A DNA stretch of 64,000 nt, taken from contig NZ_JARGNB010000006.1 in NCBI RefSeq assembly GCF_030167915.1, positions 124,001 through 188,000 of the forward strand. The letters run 5' to 3'. Below are positions 38,750 to 46,747 of the stretch, in pieces; within the stretch, counting starts at the first letter, position 1; the number at the start of each line of letters is the position of its first letter. The notes under the pieces are model-generated. The model saw only the letters and a list, made by a program, of their open reading frames with translations. It made no database searches and was not told the origin of the DNA. The stretch comes from Aquabacterium humicola (lineage in GTDB: Bacteria; Pseudomonadota; Gammaproteobacteria; Burkholderiales; Burkholderiaceae_C). Both the position numbers and the translations under genes were made by a program.

Positions 38750-39679
38750 ATGCTGATCTCGTCGGAACAAGTGCTGCGCGACATCCAGATCGGCCAGGCC
38801 ATCACGGCTGTCGAGCAAGCCCTCCTGCGCATGGGAGCCGGGCTGGTGAGCGCCCCGGTGTCGATGGGGGTGGCGGTCGCCGATGGCACGTTTCATGTCA
38901 AGGCCTGCACATCGACGCCACCGGACGCTGCCGGCCTCTTCGTGGCCAAGATCAACGCGAACTTCCCGGCCAATTCCGCCACGGGCAGGCCGACGATCCA
39001 GGGCGCGATCGCCGTGTTCGACACACGCCACGGCGATCTGCTCGCGATCGTGGACTCACCCTCGATCACCGCACTTCGCACCGCAGCGACGACCGCCCTG
39101 GTGATCCGGCACCTGGCGCCGCGCGACGCCCGTGTGGCAACCGTCGTCGGGTGCGGCATGCAGGGGCGCTTCCACCTGGAAGCCCTCCAGGCCTGCGGCA
39201 TTCAACGCGTCCATCTCTTCGACACGGTGTCGCCGCAGGCTCGCGCGCTGGCGCAGTGGGCGCGCGTCACGCTCGGCATCAATTGCGAGGCCGTCGACGA
39301 CATGCGGCGTGCAACGCTGGCAAGCCGGGTCATCGTCACCTGCACGCCGTCGCGCCAAGCGTTTCTCGGCGCCGACGACGTGGGGCCGGGCACGCTGGTC
39401 GCGGCAGTCGGTGCGGACAACGAAGGCAAGTCGGAGATCGATCCGGCATTGCTCACGCGGGCGCGCGTGGTGACCGACCTCACCGCGCAGTGCCTCAAGG
39501 CCGGCGACCTCCATCACGCGCCGACATCCGTTGTCTGCGGCGAACTGGCCGACGTCGTGGCGGGCCGGGTGGCGCGAACCGCAGCGGACGACATCGTGGT
39601 CTTCGATTCGACCGGGCTGGCAGTGCAGGACCTGGCGCTCTGCGAATTGCTCGTCTCGGCCCGCCCGCCGTTCGCATGA
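38750..39679 (+). CDS. ornithine cyclodeaminase/mu-crystallin family protein
   Basis: About 309 residues in the OCD/mu-crystallin fold. The NAD-binding GxGxxG is VVGCGMQGRFHLEAL. Conserved substrate-domain phrases are FVAKINANFPANS and GAIAVFDTRHGDLLAIVDS, and VAAVGADNEGKSEIDPALL and VVCGELADVVAG follow. Enzymes of this family reduce or deaminate amino or imino acids; the substrate cannot be told. The start is ATG 38750 rather than an upstream TTG. It sits 51 bp after the SOD fusion. Confidence 0.85.
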   Translation: MLISSEQVLRDIQIGQAITAVEQALLRMGAGLVSAPVSMGVAVADGTFHVKACTSTPPDAAGLFVAKINANFPANSATGRPTIQGAIAVFDTRHGDLLAIVDSPSITALRTAATTALVIRHLAPRDARVATVVGCGMQGRFHLEALQACGIQRVHLFDTVSPQARALAQWARVTLGINCEAVDDMRRATLASRVIVTCTPSRQAFLGADDVGPGTLVAAVGADNEGKSEIDPALLTRARVVTDLTAQCLKAGDLHHAPTSVVCGELADVVAGRVARTAADDIVVFDSTGLAVQDLALCELLVSARPPFA

Positions 39680-39739
39680 GCGCGCTGCAATGACCGCCCG
39701 GCACCTGCCGTCGATGAACACGACCACCCGGAGGCCATC

Positions 39740-41383
39740 ATGAAGTCCTGCGCGCTTGCCTGCGTGATCTCGTGCGCCCTGTCGACGGGCGCGTTGGCCG
39801 CGGTCGGCGATGCGGACCCAGCCACGATCAAGGCGCATGTCGAGTTCCTGGCGGACGATCTGATGGAAGGCCGGGAGGCGGGAACCCGCGGCTACGACAT
39901 CGCGGCCCGCTATGTCGCGAGCCAGTTCGCACGCATCGGCCTTCGACCTGGCGGCGACGCGGGCACGTTCCTGCAGCGGGTGCCGTTGCGTTCCACGCAG
40001 TTGCTGCCGAACACATCGGAGTTCGAGGTGGCCGGGCCTGGACAGGTAGGGCCATACAAGTTCGGCGAAGACTTTGTCGTGCTTCCCAGCCGCCATGCCG
40101 ACAGCACGGACGCGAGTGCCGAGGTCGTCTATGCCGGTCACGGCATCGTGGCCCACCACCTCGGCGTCGACGACTATGCAGGCCTCGATGCCAAGGGAAA
40201 GTTCGTCGTCGTGCTGGCAGGCAGTCCGCCCCTTCTGTCCGGCGACCAGGCGGCGCACTTCGCGAACCCGCGGCTGAAACAGGAGTTCGCCGCCGCGCGC
40301 GGTGCAGTCGGCGTGATCACGCTGCAGACGCCGGCCAACGAAGCACTCTTCCCCTTCGCGCAGATCCCGCGAACGCTGCACTTGTTCCGTTCATTCGCCT
40401 GGCTCGACGCCAACGGAACGCCCCACGGCGGCGGCACCGCGGTTCCCCACCTGGCCACCTTGTCGATCGCCGGCGCGGAGAAGTTTCTCGGCCATGCAGG
40501 CCTGAAACTGGCGGACCTCGTCGCACGGGCCGGGCAGGGACTGCCACCGCGCACCGTCGAGATGACCGCCAAGGTCCGGATCGCACGCAAGAGCCGCATG
40601 CAGGACGTGGCCAGCGCCAACGTCGTCGGGGTCATCGAAGGCAGCGACGCGCTGCTGAAGCACGAGCACATCGTGGTGTCGGCGCACCTGGACCACCTGG
40701 GCATGGTGCCGGGAACGACCGGCGACACCATTCATAACGGCGCCCTGGACAACGCCACCGGCGTCGCCGTGATCACCGAGGCGGCGCGCCTGCTTGCCGC
40801 GATGCCGAGCCGGCCGAAGCGCTCCATCGTCTTCGTAGCCTTGACCGGCGAAGAGGCCGGCCTGCTGGGGTCCGAGCACTTCGTGAGCCGCTCGCACGCG
40901 GCGGGAACGGCGCTGGTGGCCAATCTCAACGTCGACATGCCGATACTGACCTACGACTTCCGCGACATCTGCGCCTTCGGCGCGGAACATTCGAGCATCG
41001 GCGAACTCATCGCCAGGGTCGCGCAGTCCAAAGGCGTGCAGGTATCGCCGGACCCCAAGCCGGAGCGGCGCCGATTCACACGCTCGGACCAGTACTCGTT
41101 CGTGAAGGCCGGGATTCCGGCGGCGTTCCTGAACACCGGCGTGCACTCGATGAACGAGGACGGCGCGGGTCAGAGGGCCCGGGACGAGATCGAGGCGAGG
41201 CACTACCACCGCGTCAGCGACGACACCTCCCTGCCGATCAACTACGGCGCCGCGGCGCGGTTCGCGGGGCTGGGCGCGGCGATCCTCGTCGAACTGGCGA
41301 ATGCGCCGACACGCCCGCATTGGAAGCCGGGGAACTTCTTCGGCGAGACCTTTGGTCGAGGCAGCGGCGAACTGGCGCGCTGA
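39740..41383 (+). CDS. secreted M28-family metallopeptidase
   Basis: 547 residues with a signal peptide (ends near GALAAVGD), a protease-associated insert domain (about 130-270), and an M28 zinc peptidase domain. The metal ligands are visible: SAHLDHLG (His), NGALDNATG (bridging Asp), ALTGEEAGLLGS (catalytic Glu pair), LNVDMP (Asp) and ARHYHRVSD (His). It is probably a periplasmic aminopeptidase. It is convergent with rtcA, 33 bp apart. Confidence 0.92.
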   Translation: MKSCALACVISCALSTGALAAVGDADPATIKAHVEFLADDLMEGREAGTRGYDIAARYVASQFARIGLRPGGDAGTFLQRVPLRSTQLLPNTSEFEVAGPGQVGPYKFGEDFVVLPSRHADSTDASAEVVYAGHGIVAHHLGVDDYAGLDAKGKFVVVLAGSPPLLSGDQAAHFANPRLKQEFAAARGAVGVITLQTPANEALFPFAQIPRTLHLFRSFAWLDANGTPHGGGTAVPHLATLSIAGAEKFLGHAGLKLADLVARAGQGLPPRTVEMTAKVRIARKSRMQDVASANVVGVIEGSDALLKHEHIVVSAHLDHLGMVPGTTGDTIHNGALDNATGVAVITEAARLLAAMPSRPKRSIVFVALTGEEAGLLGSEHFVSRSHAAGTALVANLNVDMPILTYDFRDICAFGAEHSSIGELIARVAQSKGVQVSPDPKPERRRFTRSDQYSFVKAGIPAAFLNTGVHSMNEDGAGQRARDEIEARHYHRVSDDTSLPINYGAAARFAGLGAAILVELANAPTRPHWKPGNFFGETFGRGSGELAR

Positions 41384-41416
41384 CGAGAGCGATGGCGGGA
41401 CCCGGGCGCGAGGCGC

Positions 41417-42475
41417 TCATCGTTCAGTCGCCTGCCCGGCAATCACACGCACGCGAGGGCACGAGCCCGTCGAGTGCACATCGAACCTCACCGGCAGGAA
41501 CTGCTCGATCACGCCGATGTTGGTCGTGGCATGGTCGGTCATCGTGGTGCAGGTGAATGACGCCTCGCCGCCTCGTGCCGCGACGGCGAGTGCCAGCGGC
41601 AACATCCACTGGTCCGCCAGGTGCTGCCCCAGAGCACCCTCGCTCGCCTGGTGCGCCCTGATCTCCTGGACCAAGGCATCCGCCACCTGCTCGGCACGCA
41701 CGCCCTTCTCGCCGAAACTCGTCACGACCTCGTTCACATGCGCATAGCCCAGCGTGGCCATCAGCGCGTTGCCCGGGCCTTCGTTCTGCCGCACGGCCGG
41801 CGTGCGCAGCTGCTCACCCGACCAGCCCAGTGCGCGCGACAGCGCCGCGAGTTCGCGCGCCGCCACGGCGCTCGGCAAGGCCGGCGCGAAACACTCTGCG
41901 TACGCCTCCTGCAGCGGTCCGCGATCGGTCAGGTCGAAGGGTTGCAGGCCCGCGGCGGCCGGATGCACCACGGCTGAAATCTCGCCGCCGCCCGCCGGAT
42001 AGAAGCCCAGCCGGCGCAGGTCCAGGTCGAGACCCACACCGAGGCGCCGCAGCAGCGGTGCGAAGCTGCGTTCGAGGAAGTGAAACGGCGGCGCCATCGG
42101 GTTGTGCGTGCCGCCGCTGAGCGACACGCGGCTGGGCTCGGCACCGAGCATCAGGGCCGGCAGCACCGTCTGCAGCACCAGCGTGCAACTGCCCGCGGTG
42201 CCGACATTGAAGGCGTAGTCGCCGGCGCGCACGGCGCCAGGCTCGAAGACCACGGTCTGCGAGCCGAGCTCCGCCCCCTCCACCCGCGCGCCGCAGACGG
42301 CCACGGCCGCCTGCACGCAGGTCAGGTGCTGGCGCATCAAGCCCGGCTTCGCACGCTTCGCACGGATGCGTTGGATCAGCATGGGCTGGCCGGTGCACAT
42401 CGACAGGGCCAGGCCCGTGCGCAGGATCTGGCCACCACCTTCACCGGTCGAGCCATCAAGTTCGATCACGTTCAT
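41417..42475 (-). CDS. rtcA: RNA 3'-terminal phosphate cyclase
   Basis: Converts RNA 3'-phosphate ends to 2',3'-cyclic phosphate with ATP, preparing ends for RtcB. 352 residues: N-terminal ELDGSTGEGGGQILRTGLAL, RAKRAKPGLMRQHL, the glycine-rich FYPAGGGEI, and the catalytic-His motif GQHLADQ near the C terminus. It overlaps rlaP by 20 nt and is the last gene of the RNA repair unit. Confidence 0.95.
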   Translation of the reverse strand: MNVIELDGSTGEGGGQILRTGLALSMCTGQPMLIQRIRAKRAKPGLMRQHLTCVQAAVAVCGARVEGAELGSQTVVFEPGAVRAGDYAFNVGTAGSCTLVLQTVLPALMLGAEPSRVSLSGGTHNPMAPPFHFLERSFAPLLRRLGVGLDLDLRRLGFYPAGGGEISAVVHPAAAGLQPFDLTDRGPLQEAYAECFAPALPSAVAARELAALSRALGWSGEQLRTPAVRQNEGPGNALMATLGYAHVNEVVTSFGEKGVRAEQVADALVQEIRAHQASEGALGQHLADQWMLPLALAVAARGGEASFTCTTMTDHATTNIGVIEQFLPVRFDVHSTGSCPRVRVIAGQATER

Positions 42476-43289
42476 TCTTCTCTCGTTCTTCCCTCAGGAC
42501 CGTCTCGGCCAGGAAGGCGTCCAGCATCGTGGTGTCAGCGCGAGACGGATCCACGACCACCTGGGTCGCGGCCGTAGCGAGCTCGCTCTCGATGAAGGCG
42601 TGGATGGCGGTCCACCGAGGACTCGTGGCCGCTTCACCGGCACGCATCTTCACTTCGAGCAGTCGGTTGATCTCGTCCAGCAGTGCGTGGTCGTCGAGCG
42701 TGGCCTGCGCCAACGCCGCAAAGCGCATCGGCGGCACACCTCGCCCGTCGCGAATCCACCGGGCGGCCAGCAACGGCCGCAGCACGTACAGGTATTTCTT
42801 GTAGCGAACCTCTTCCCCACGCAGATGCTCGCGGAAGTTCTTCTTCGCCATCGACACGTAGTGGTGGTAGCCGCGCACGGCCGAGAAGCCGTCTTTCGCC
42901 AGCACACGCAGGCGCGCTGCCGCGTCGACCTCTTCGCGGTAGATGATCGGCGAGCGCAACCATTCGAGCAGCGTCGGGTTCGACTGGCGCAGCAACAGCA
43001 GCGTCTTGCGCAGGTCCCAGCCGTTCACGTCGAGGTCGCCGCTGATCGGCTGCTCGATCACGTCGCGCCCCGGCTCGACAGTCAGGTACCACGACAGGCG
43101 GTTCACATAGATGAAGCGCACGTCGTAGTCGCTGTCGGGCGACGCGAAACCCCAGCCGCGACTGCCGGACTCGCAGGCGAACAGCACCTTCACATCGTTA
43201 GCGGCCTCGATCTGCCGCAGACAGTCGAGGATCCGATCGCGCATCGCCGGGTCGATCGGGTGCGCACTGATCAGTGTTTCGTTCTTCAT
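42456..43289 (-). CDS. rlaP: RNA-repair-associated polymerase-beta-fold nucleotidyltransferase
   Basis: A 277-residue protein of the RlaP (RNA ligase-associated) family. The nucleotidyltransferase active site is GSRGWGFASPDSDYDVRF, with the GS motif and the DxD pair, followed by FIYVNRLSWYL. Helical C-terminal segments (AKKNFREHLRGEEVRYKKYLY) follow. Members travel with rtcB or other RNA ligases and are predicted to modify or rebuild RNA ends. The ATG at 43289 (MKNETLISAHP) is 57 bp downstream of the rtcB stop; an upstream in-frame start is less likely. Confidence 0.85.
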   Translation of the reverse strand: MKNETLISAHPIDPAMRDRILDCLRQIEAANDVKVLFACESGSRGWGFASPDSDYDVRFIYVNRLSWYLTVEPGRDVIEQPISGDLDVNGWDLRKTLLLLRQSNPTLLEWLRSPIIYREEVDAAARLRVLAKDGFSAVRGYHHYVSMAKKNFREHLRGEEVRYKKYLYVLRPLLAARWIRDGRGVPPMRFAALAQATLDDHALLDEINRLLEVKMRAGEAATSPRWTAIHAFIESELATAATQVVVDPSRADTTMLDAFLAETVLREEREKNERDRT

Positions 43290-43346
43290 GACTCTCTCCC
43301 CATCCTCTTCAGAAGGGGAGGGAGCCACCCGGCCCGACCTCCCCAA

Positions 43347-44579
43347 CTAGCCCTTCACACACACCACCTGCTTCAAGGTGTGGACGACTTCCACCAGGTC
43401 CTTCTGCGCCTCCATCACCGCATCGATGTCCTTGTAGGCCATCGGGATCTCGTCGATCACGTCCTTGTCCTTGCGGCACTCGACACCTTCGGTCGCCTTG
43501 ATCTGGTCGTCGATCGTGAACAGCTTCTTCGCCTTGGTGCGGCTCATCACGCGGCCGGCACCGTGGCTGCAGCTCTCGAAGCTCTCGGCGTTTCCCAGGC
43601 CGCGCACGATGTAGCTGCGCGCACCCATGCTGCCGGGAATGATGCCCAGCTGACCACGCTTCGCGCTCACCGCGCCCTTGCGCGTCACGAACACGTCCTC
43701 GCCGAAGTGATGCTCCTGCTGCACATAGTTGTGGTGGCAGTTCACCGCCTCGACATGCGATTCGAACGGCTTCGTGATCACCTTGCGCACCGTCGCGATC
43801 AGGTTGCTCATCATCACCTCGCGGTTGCGCGCCGCGAACTTCTGCGCCCAGCCCACGCCGCGCACGTAGTCGCCGAAGTACTGCGCACCTTCCTCGAAGT
43901 ACGCCAGGTCCTGGTCCGGCAGGTTGCGTTGGTGCAGTTCGGCGTCCTTCTTCGCCAGTTCGATGAAGTGCGTGCCGATCGCATTGCCCACGCCGCGCGA
44001 ACCCGAGTGAAGCATGAACCACACGAAACCGTCCTCGTCGAGGCAGACCTCGATGAAGTGGTTGCCGGTGCCCAGCGTTCCCAGGTGCTTGCGGTTGTTC
44101 GTGTTCTTGAGGCGCGGGTGCAGCTCGCACAGCGCGTCGAACTCGTCCGCCAGCATCGCCCAGACCTGGTCCACCGCCTCGGGCGGGTTCTCCCAGCTGC
44201 CCTGGTCGCGGCCACGGTTGCGCGGTGACGAGCCGTGCGGCACGGCACGCTCGATCGCGGCACGCAGCGGCGCCAGGTTGTCGGGCAGGTCGTTCGCGTG
44301 CAGCGTGGTCTTGCAAGCCATCATGCCGCAGCCGATGTCCACGCCGACGGCGGCCGGGATGATCGCGCGCAGGGTCGGGATCACCGAACCCACGGTCGCA
44401 CCGATGCCCAGGTGCACGTCGGGCATCGCGGCGATGTGCTTGAACACGATGGGCAGGCGCGCCGCGTTGGCGAGCTGCTGCTTCGCTTCGTCTTCCACGG
44501 GCACGCCGCGCGTCCACATCTTGATGGGCACGCCGCCTTCGGGTTGCTCGGTGTAGTAGTTCTGTTCCATGTTCATCAT
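43347..44579 (-). CDS. rtcB: RNA-splicing ligase RtcB
   Basis: GTP- and Mn-dependent ligase that joins RNA 2',3'-cyclic phosphate (or 3'-phosphate) to 5'-OH ends. 410 residues of the shorter bacterial type. Metal-binding DIGCGMMA (Asp81, Cys84), GTGNHFIEV, LHSGSRGVGN, and the guanylated-His motif SCSHGAGRVMSR near 340 are all present, so it should be active. Its ATG is 20 nt downstream of the fourth Y-RNA-like element; the Shine-Dalgarno is weak. Confidence 0.96.
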   Translation of the reverse strand: MMNMEQNYYTEQPEGGVPIKMWTRGVPVEDEAKQQLANAARLPIVFKHIAAMPDVHLGIGATVGSVIPTLRAIIPAAVGVDIGCGMMACKTTLHANDLPDNLAPLRAAIERAVPHGSSPRNRGRDQGSWENPPEAVDQVWAMLADEFDALCELHPRLKNTNNRKHLGTLGTGNHFIEVCLDEDGFVWFMLHSGSRGVGNAIGTHFIELAKKDAELHQRNLPDQDLAYFEEGAQYFGDYVRGVGWAQKFAARNREVMMSNLIATVRKVITKPFESHVEAVNCHHNYVQQEHHFGEDVFVTRKGAVSAKRGQLGIIPGSMGARSYIVRGLGNAESFESCSHGAGRVMSRTKAKKLFTIDDQIKATEGVECRKDKDVIDEIPMAYKDIDAVMEAQKDLVEVVHTLKQVVCVKG

Positions 44580-44599
44580 CTACCGCAAAAATGGTGCCT

Positions 44600-44730
44600 C
44601 GTTGCGACAAGGGTTGGTGAAACGTCGTGCTCTACCGGACTGAGCTACGGCCCCCCTGATGTGAGACCGGCGGGATTCGAACCCGCGACCACGAGATTAA
44701 GAGTCTGTAGTTCCACCTGCATTCGCAACG
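44600..44730 (-). ncRNA. Y-RNA-like element 4, carrying a permuted tRNA-Lys
   Basis: Outer stem CGTTGCGA/TCGCAACG, internal loop ATGCA opposite AACCCTTG, inner stem GGTGGAAC/GTTTCACC, then TACA. The loop holds a tRNA in swapped order. The 3' half comes first (44705-44662: anticodon loop CTCTTAA, T arm GCGGG/CCCGC, acceptor strand CGGTCTC). A short linker follows, then the 5' half (44654-44625: acceptor GGGGCCG, D arm GCTC/GAGC, ending ACGA). Joining CGA to GA restores a perfect 5-bp anticodon stem CGAGA/TCTCG. YrlA-type Y RNAs are known to carry tRNA-like modules. Confidence 0.8.
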
Positions 44731-44744
44731 CGACATCAATACAA

Positions 44745-44844
44745 ACGCGACAAGGGACGGCAAGACGTCTTGCCATTGCCGGTTTCCCGGCAACGGGGGA
44801 TCGAACCCCCATGGCTCCCGATGTAGTCCTGCCTGCATTCGCGT
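44745..44844 (-). ncRNA. Y-RNA-like element 3, with T-arm and acceptor module
   Basis: Outer stem ACGCGA/TCGCGT, internal loop ATGCA opposite GTCCCTTG, inner stem GGCAGGAC/GTCTTGCC, then TACA. The insert has a perfect T arm GGGGG-TTCGATC-CCCCC and an acceptor-like stem TTGCCGG/CCGGCAA capped by a GAAA tetraloop, plus a D-like stem GGC/GCC. It has no anticodon arm. This is a permuted tRNA mimic. Confidence 0.75.
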
Positions 44845-44870
44845 CAAAACCTCAATTCCTTCGAATGCTC

Positions 44871-44946
44871 TCGAGTGGCGACTAGAAATCCGGTGAAACC
44901 TTGAGCGTGGACAACGATGTAGTTCCACCAGGCATTCGCCACTCGA
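44871..44946 (-). ncRNA. Y-RNA-like element 2, minimal form
   Basis: Outer stem TCGAGTGGCGA/TCGCCACTCGA (11 bp, perfect), internal loop ATGCCT opposite GGATTTCTAG, inner stem GGTGGAAC/GTTTCACC identical to element 4, then TACA and a short terminal loop of about 18 nt. It carries no tRNA-like module and so shows the bare Ro60-binding-type stem. Confidence 0.72.
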
Positions 44947-44965
44947 CAACATTCACGGTCAGGTC

Positions 44966-45094
44966 GGTACCGCACGCGACCAGATTCGCAAGAGTTGCCG
45001 GCCAGCGTCTTGATCAAAAGAGCGCTGGCTGCGGGCTTGCAGGCCCGCGTGGCAGTGTGGTGCTGTACTCCTGCGCGCATTCGCATGCGGCACC
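44966..45094 (-). ncRNA. Y-RNA-like element 1, with two-hairpin insert
   Basis: Outer stem of 14 bp (GGTGCCGCATGCGA/TCGCGTGCGGTACC, two G-U pairs), internal loop ATGCGC opposite GAATCTGG, inner stem GCAGGAGT/ACTCTTGC, then ACA. The insert folds into GCGGGC-CTGCAA-GCCCGC and a long CCAGCG...CGCTGG hairpin, with no T arm. It begins 29 nt after the rsr stop. Confidence 0.72.
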
Positions 45095-45122
45095 TTCCTT
45101 ACTTCACTTCCTTCCCTTCTTG

Positions 45123-46697
45123 CTACTGTGCGGCCAGCGAGACCTTCTCGATCTCGCCCACCCAGTGTTCCGGGCCCGTCTTGCCCTCGGCGAACGCGGC
45201 CATCACCGAGAACACCGCATCCGAGAAGCCGCCGACATTCATGATGTCGTGCCGCTCCGCCGCCTGCGTCGTGCCGTGCGGCTGGACGTCGATGCACACG
45301 AGCCGTGCTTGCGGGTTGCGCTGCTTCAGCACTTCCCACTCGCGCATCGTCTGCGTCGCACCGCGCCGCGTGGCATCGACCCACGACTCGTTGTCCGAGA
45401 CGAGGATCACCAGTTCCACCTTCGCACGCTCCTTGTTGAGCAAGGCCAGCGGCGCGCTGCAGTTGGTGCCACCGCCTCCGATGGCGGCCAAGGCTTGCGC
45501 ATTGGTCATCACCGAGTCGCGGGTGTTCAACGACAGCTTCACCACGTCCTGCTCGAACGGCAGAACACGCGCCGCCGGGTTCTTGCGCAACACCGCTGCC
45601 GAGACCAGGGCCGCGACATCGATGCAACGCACGCTCGACGTTGCCGAGCCGCGGTGACCCGTCACTGACGAGCTCATCGAGCCCGACACGTCGGGGCACA
45701 CCACCACACGGCCATCGAACGCCGGCACGTTGGCCAGCGCCGCCTCCATCGCGTCCTGCAGCGCATCACGAACCACCGCCGGCACACCTTCTCCCGTCGC
45801 CTTGAAGGCCGACATCAGCTGGTACGGCAGCACGCGCGCGTGAACCACAGCCTTCGGGTCCCGCAGCTTGGCTGCGATCGCCTCGGCCATGCCGTCAAGC
45901 TCGAACACGCCGTGACGCGCGAAGGTGTTCAGGTTCTGGCGCACCATCTGCCACGAACCCGCACGCGCGATCTGCGCCCACTTCGCGGTGCTCAGCGCCA
46001 GCGCGGTCAGCATCTGGAACGGAACGTCCGGCACCTCGCACACCGCGCCATCGGCCACGGCCCGCTTGAAGCGCTCGAAAGCTTGCGTGATGGGCGGCAG
46101 CGCCGTCTCATCGACGGCCTTGCCGATCAACCACGCGAACCACGCAGCGCGCCAGGCCTCTGCCGGCTTCGGGTGAACCATCTTCACCACGTCGGCCAGC
46201 GACGGCGTGTTGCCCACCGCGGCGTTCAACAGCTGCTTCTCGCTGGCGGTCAGCAGCCAGTGCTGAACGAGCTTCTTCGGACGCGAACCCAGCGACCTGC
46301 GGCCCACCGAGCCACTGCGCACGATCTGCACGAAGTTGCGCAGCATCTTGCCGTTGTCGACCACGCGGCCGAACACCTGGCCCAGCAGTGCCACGTCGCG
46401 CACGGCAAGCGTGGCGGCCAGCACGGCCGGCATGTCCTTCATGTGGCCGGCCTGGCGTGCGTAGATGGCGGTCTTGGCCACGAACGCTGCGTCCACGGTT
46501 TGCGCCAGGGCACGCACCGTGTCCAGCTGCGAGTCCGCGCTCGCATAGAAGGTCTGGTTCAGGCAGCCGGTCGCAGCGAGCTGCGCCAACTGATGGCGCG
46601 CGCTCAGGGCATAGGCCGGCGCCTGCTCGTGGTTGCGAGCGGTGGCATCCGGCAGCAGCACGCCCTTGAGCGTCTTGAAGAGTTGGGTGTTGACCAT
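45123..46697 (-). CDS. rsr: TROVE-domain Ro60 ortholog (Rsr)
   Basis: 524 residues. An N-terminal HEAT-like TROVE ring (LKTLKGVLLPDATARN, AVVHARVLPYQLMSAF, RDALQDAMEAAL) binds Y RNAs and misfolded RNA ends. A C-terminal von Willebrand A domain follows, with the metal-dependent adhesion motif PDVSGSMSSS, plus GGGTNCSAPL and VSDNESW. Rsr works with Y RNA and PNPase in RNA quality control. The ATG at 46697 has a strong GAGGAG Shine-Dalgarno; an upstream ATG in frame is less well placed. It lies 5' of the Y-RNA-like elements, as in Salmonella. Confidence 0.95.
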   Translation of the reverse strand: MVNTQLFKTLKGVLLPDATARNHEQAPAYALSARHQLAQLAATGCLNQTFYASADSQLDTVRALAQTVDAAFVAKTAIYARQAGHMKDMPAVLAATLAVRDVALLGQVFGRVVDNGKMLRNFVQIVRSGSVGRRSLGSRPKKLVQHWLLTASEKQLLNAAVGNTPSLADVVKMVHPKPAEAWRAAWFAWLIGKAVDETALPPITQAFERFKRAVADGAVCEVPDVPFQMLTALALSTAKWAQIARAGSWQMVRQNLNTFARHGVFELDGMAEAIAAKLRDPKAVVHARVLPYQLMSAFKATGEGVPAVVRDALQDAMEAALANVPAFDGRVVVCPDVSGSMSSSVTGHRGSATSSVRCIDVAALVSAAVLRKNPAARVLPFEQDVVKLSLNTRDSVMTNAQALAAIGGGGTNCSAPLALLNKERAKVELVILVSDNESWVDATRRGATQTMREWEVLKQRNPQARLVCIDVQPHGTTQAAERHDIMNVGGFSDAVFSVMAAFAEGKTGPEHWVGEIEKVSLAAQ

Positions 46698-46747
46698 GAG
46701 TGTGTTCTCCTCTCTGTGCATTCAACTTGTATGGCGATGCGCGCGGC

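Noticed and set aside
42456-43289. RtcR-type activator expected next to rtcBA
   Set aside because: The gene next to rtcB has a GSRGWG...DSDYD nucleotidyltransferase site and no AAA+ or sigma-54 activator motif; no RtcR was found in the window.
44600-44730. Permuted tRNA explained as an assembly rearrangement
   Set aside because: The splice-flanking helix and outer stem pair across the whole element, and element 3 has the same permuted layout with a different sequence, so a chance mis-join is unlikely.
44580-45122. Ordinary tRNA genes or degraded tRNA pseudogenes between rtcB and rsr
   Set aside because: The T arm and D arm pieces are in swapped order and enclosed by conserved paired stems repeated four times, which fits Y-RNA-like elements better than random decay.
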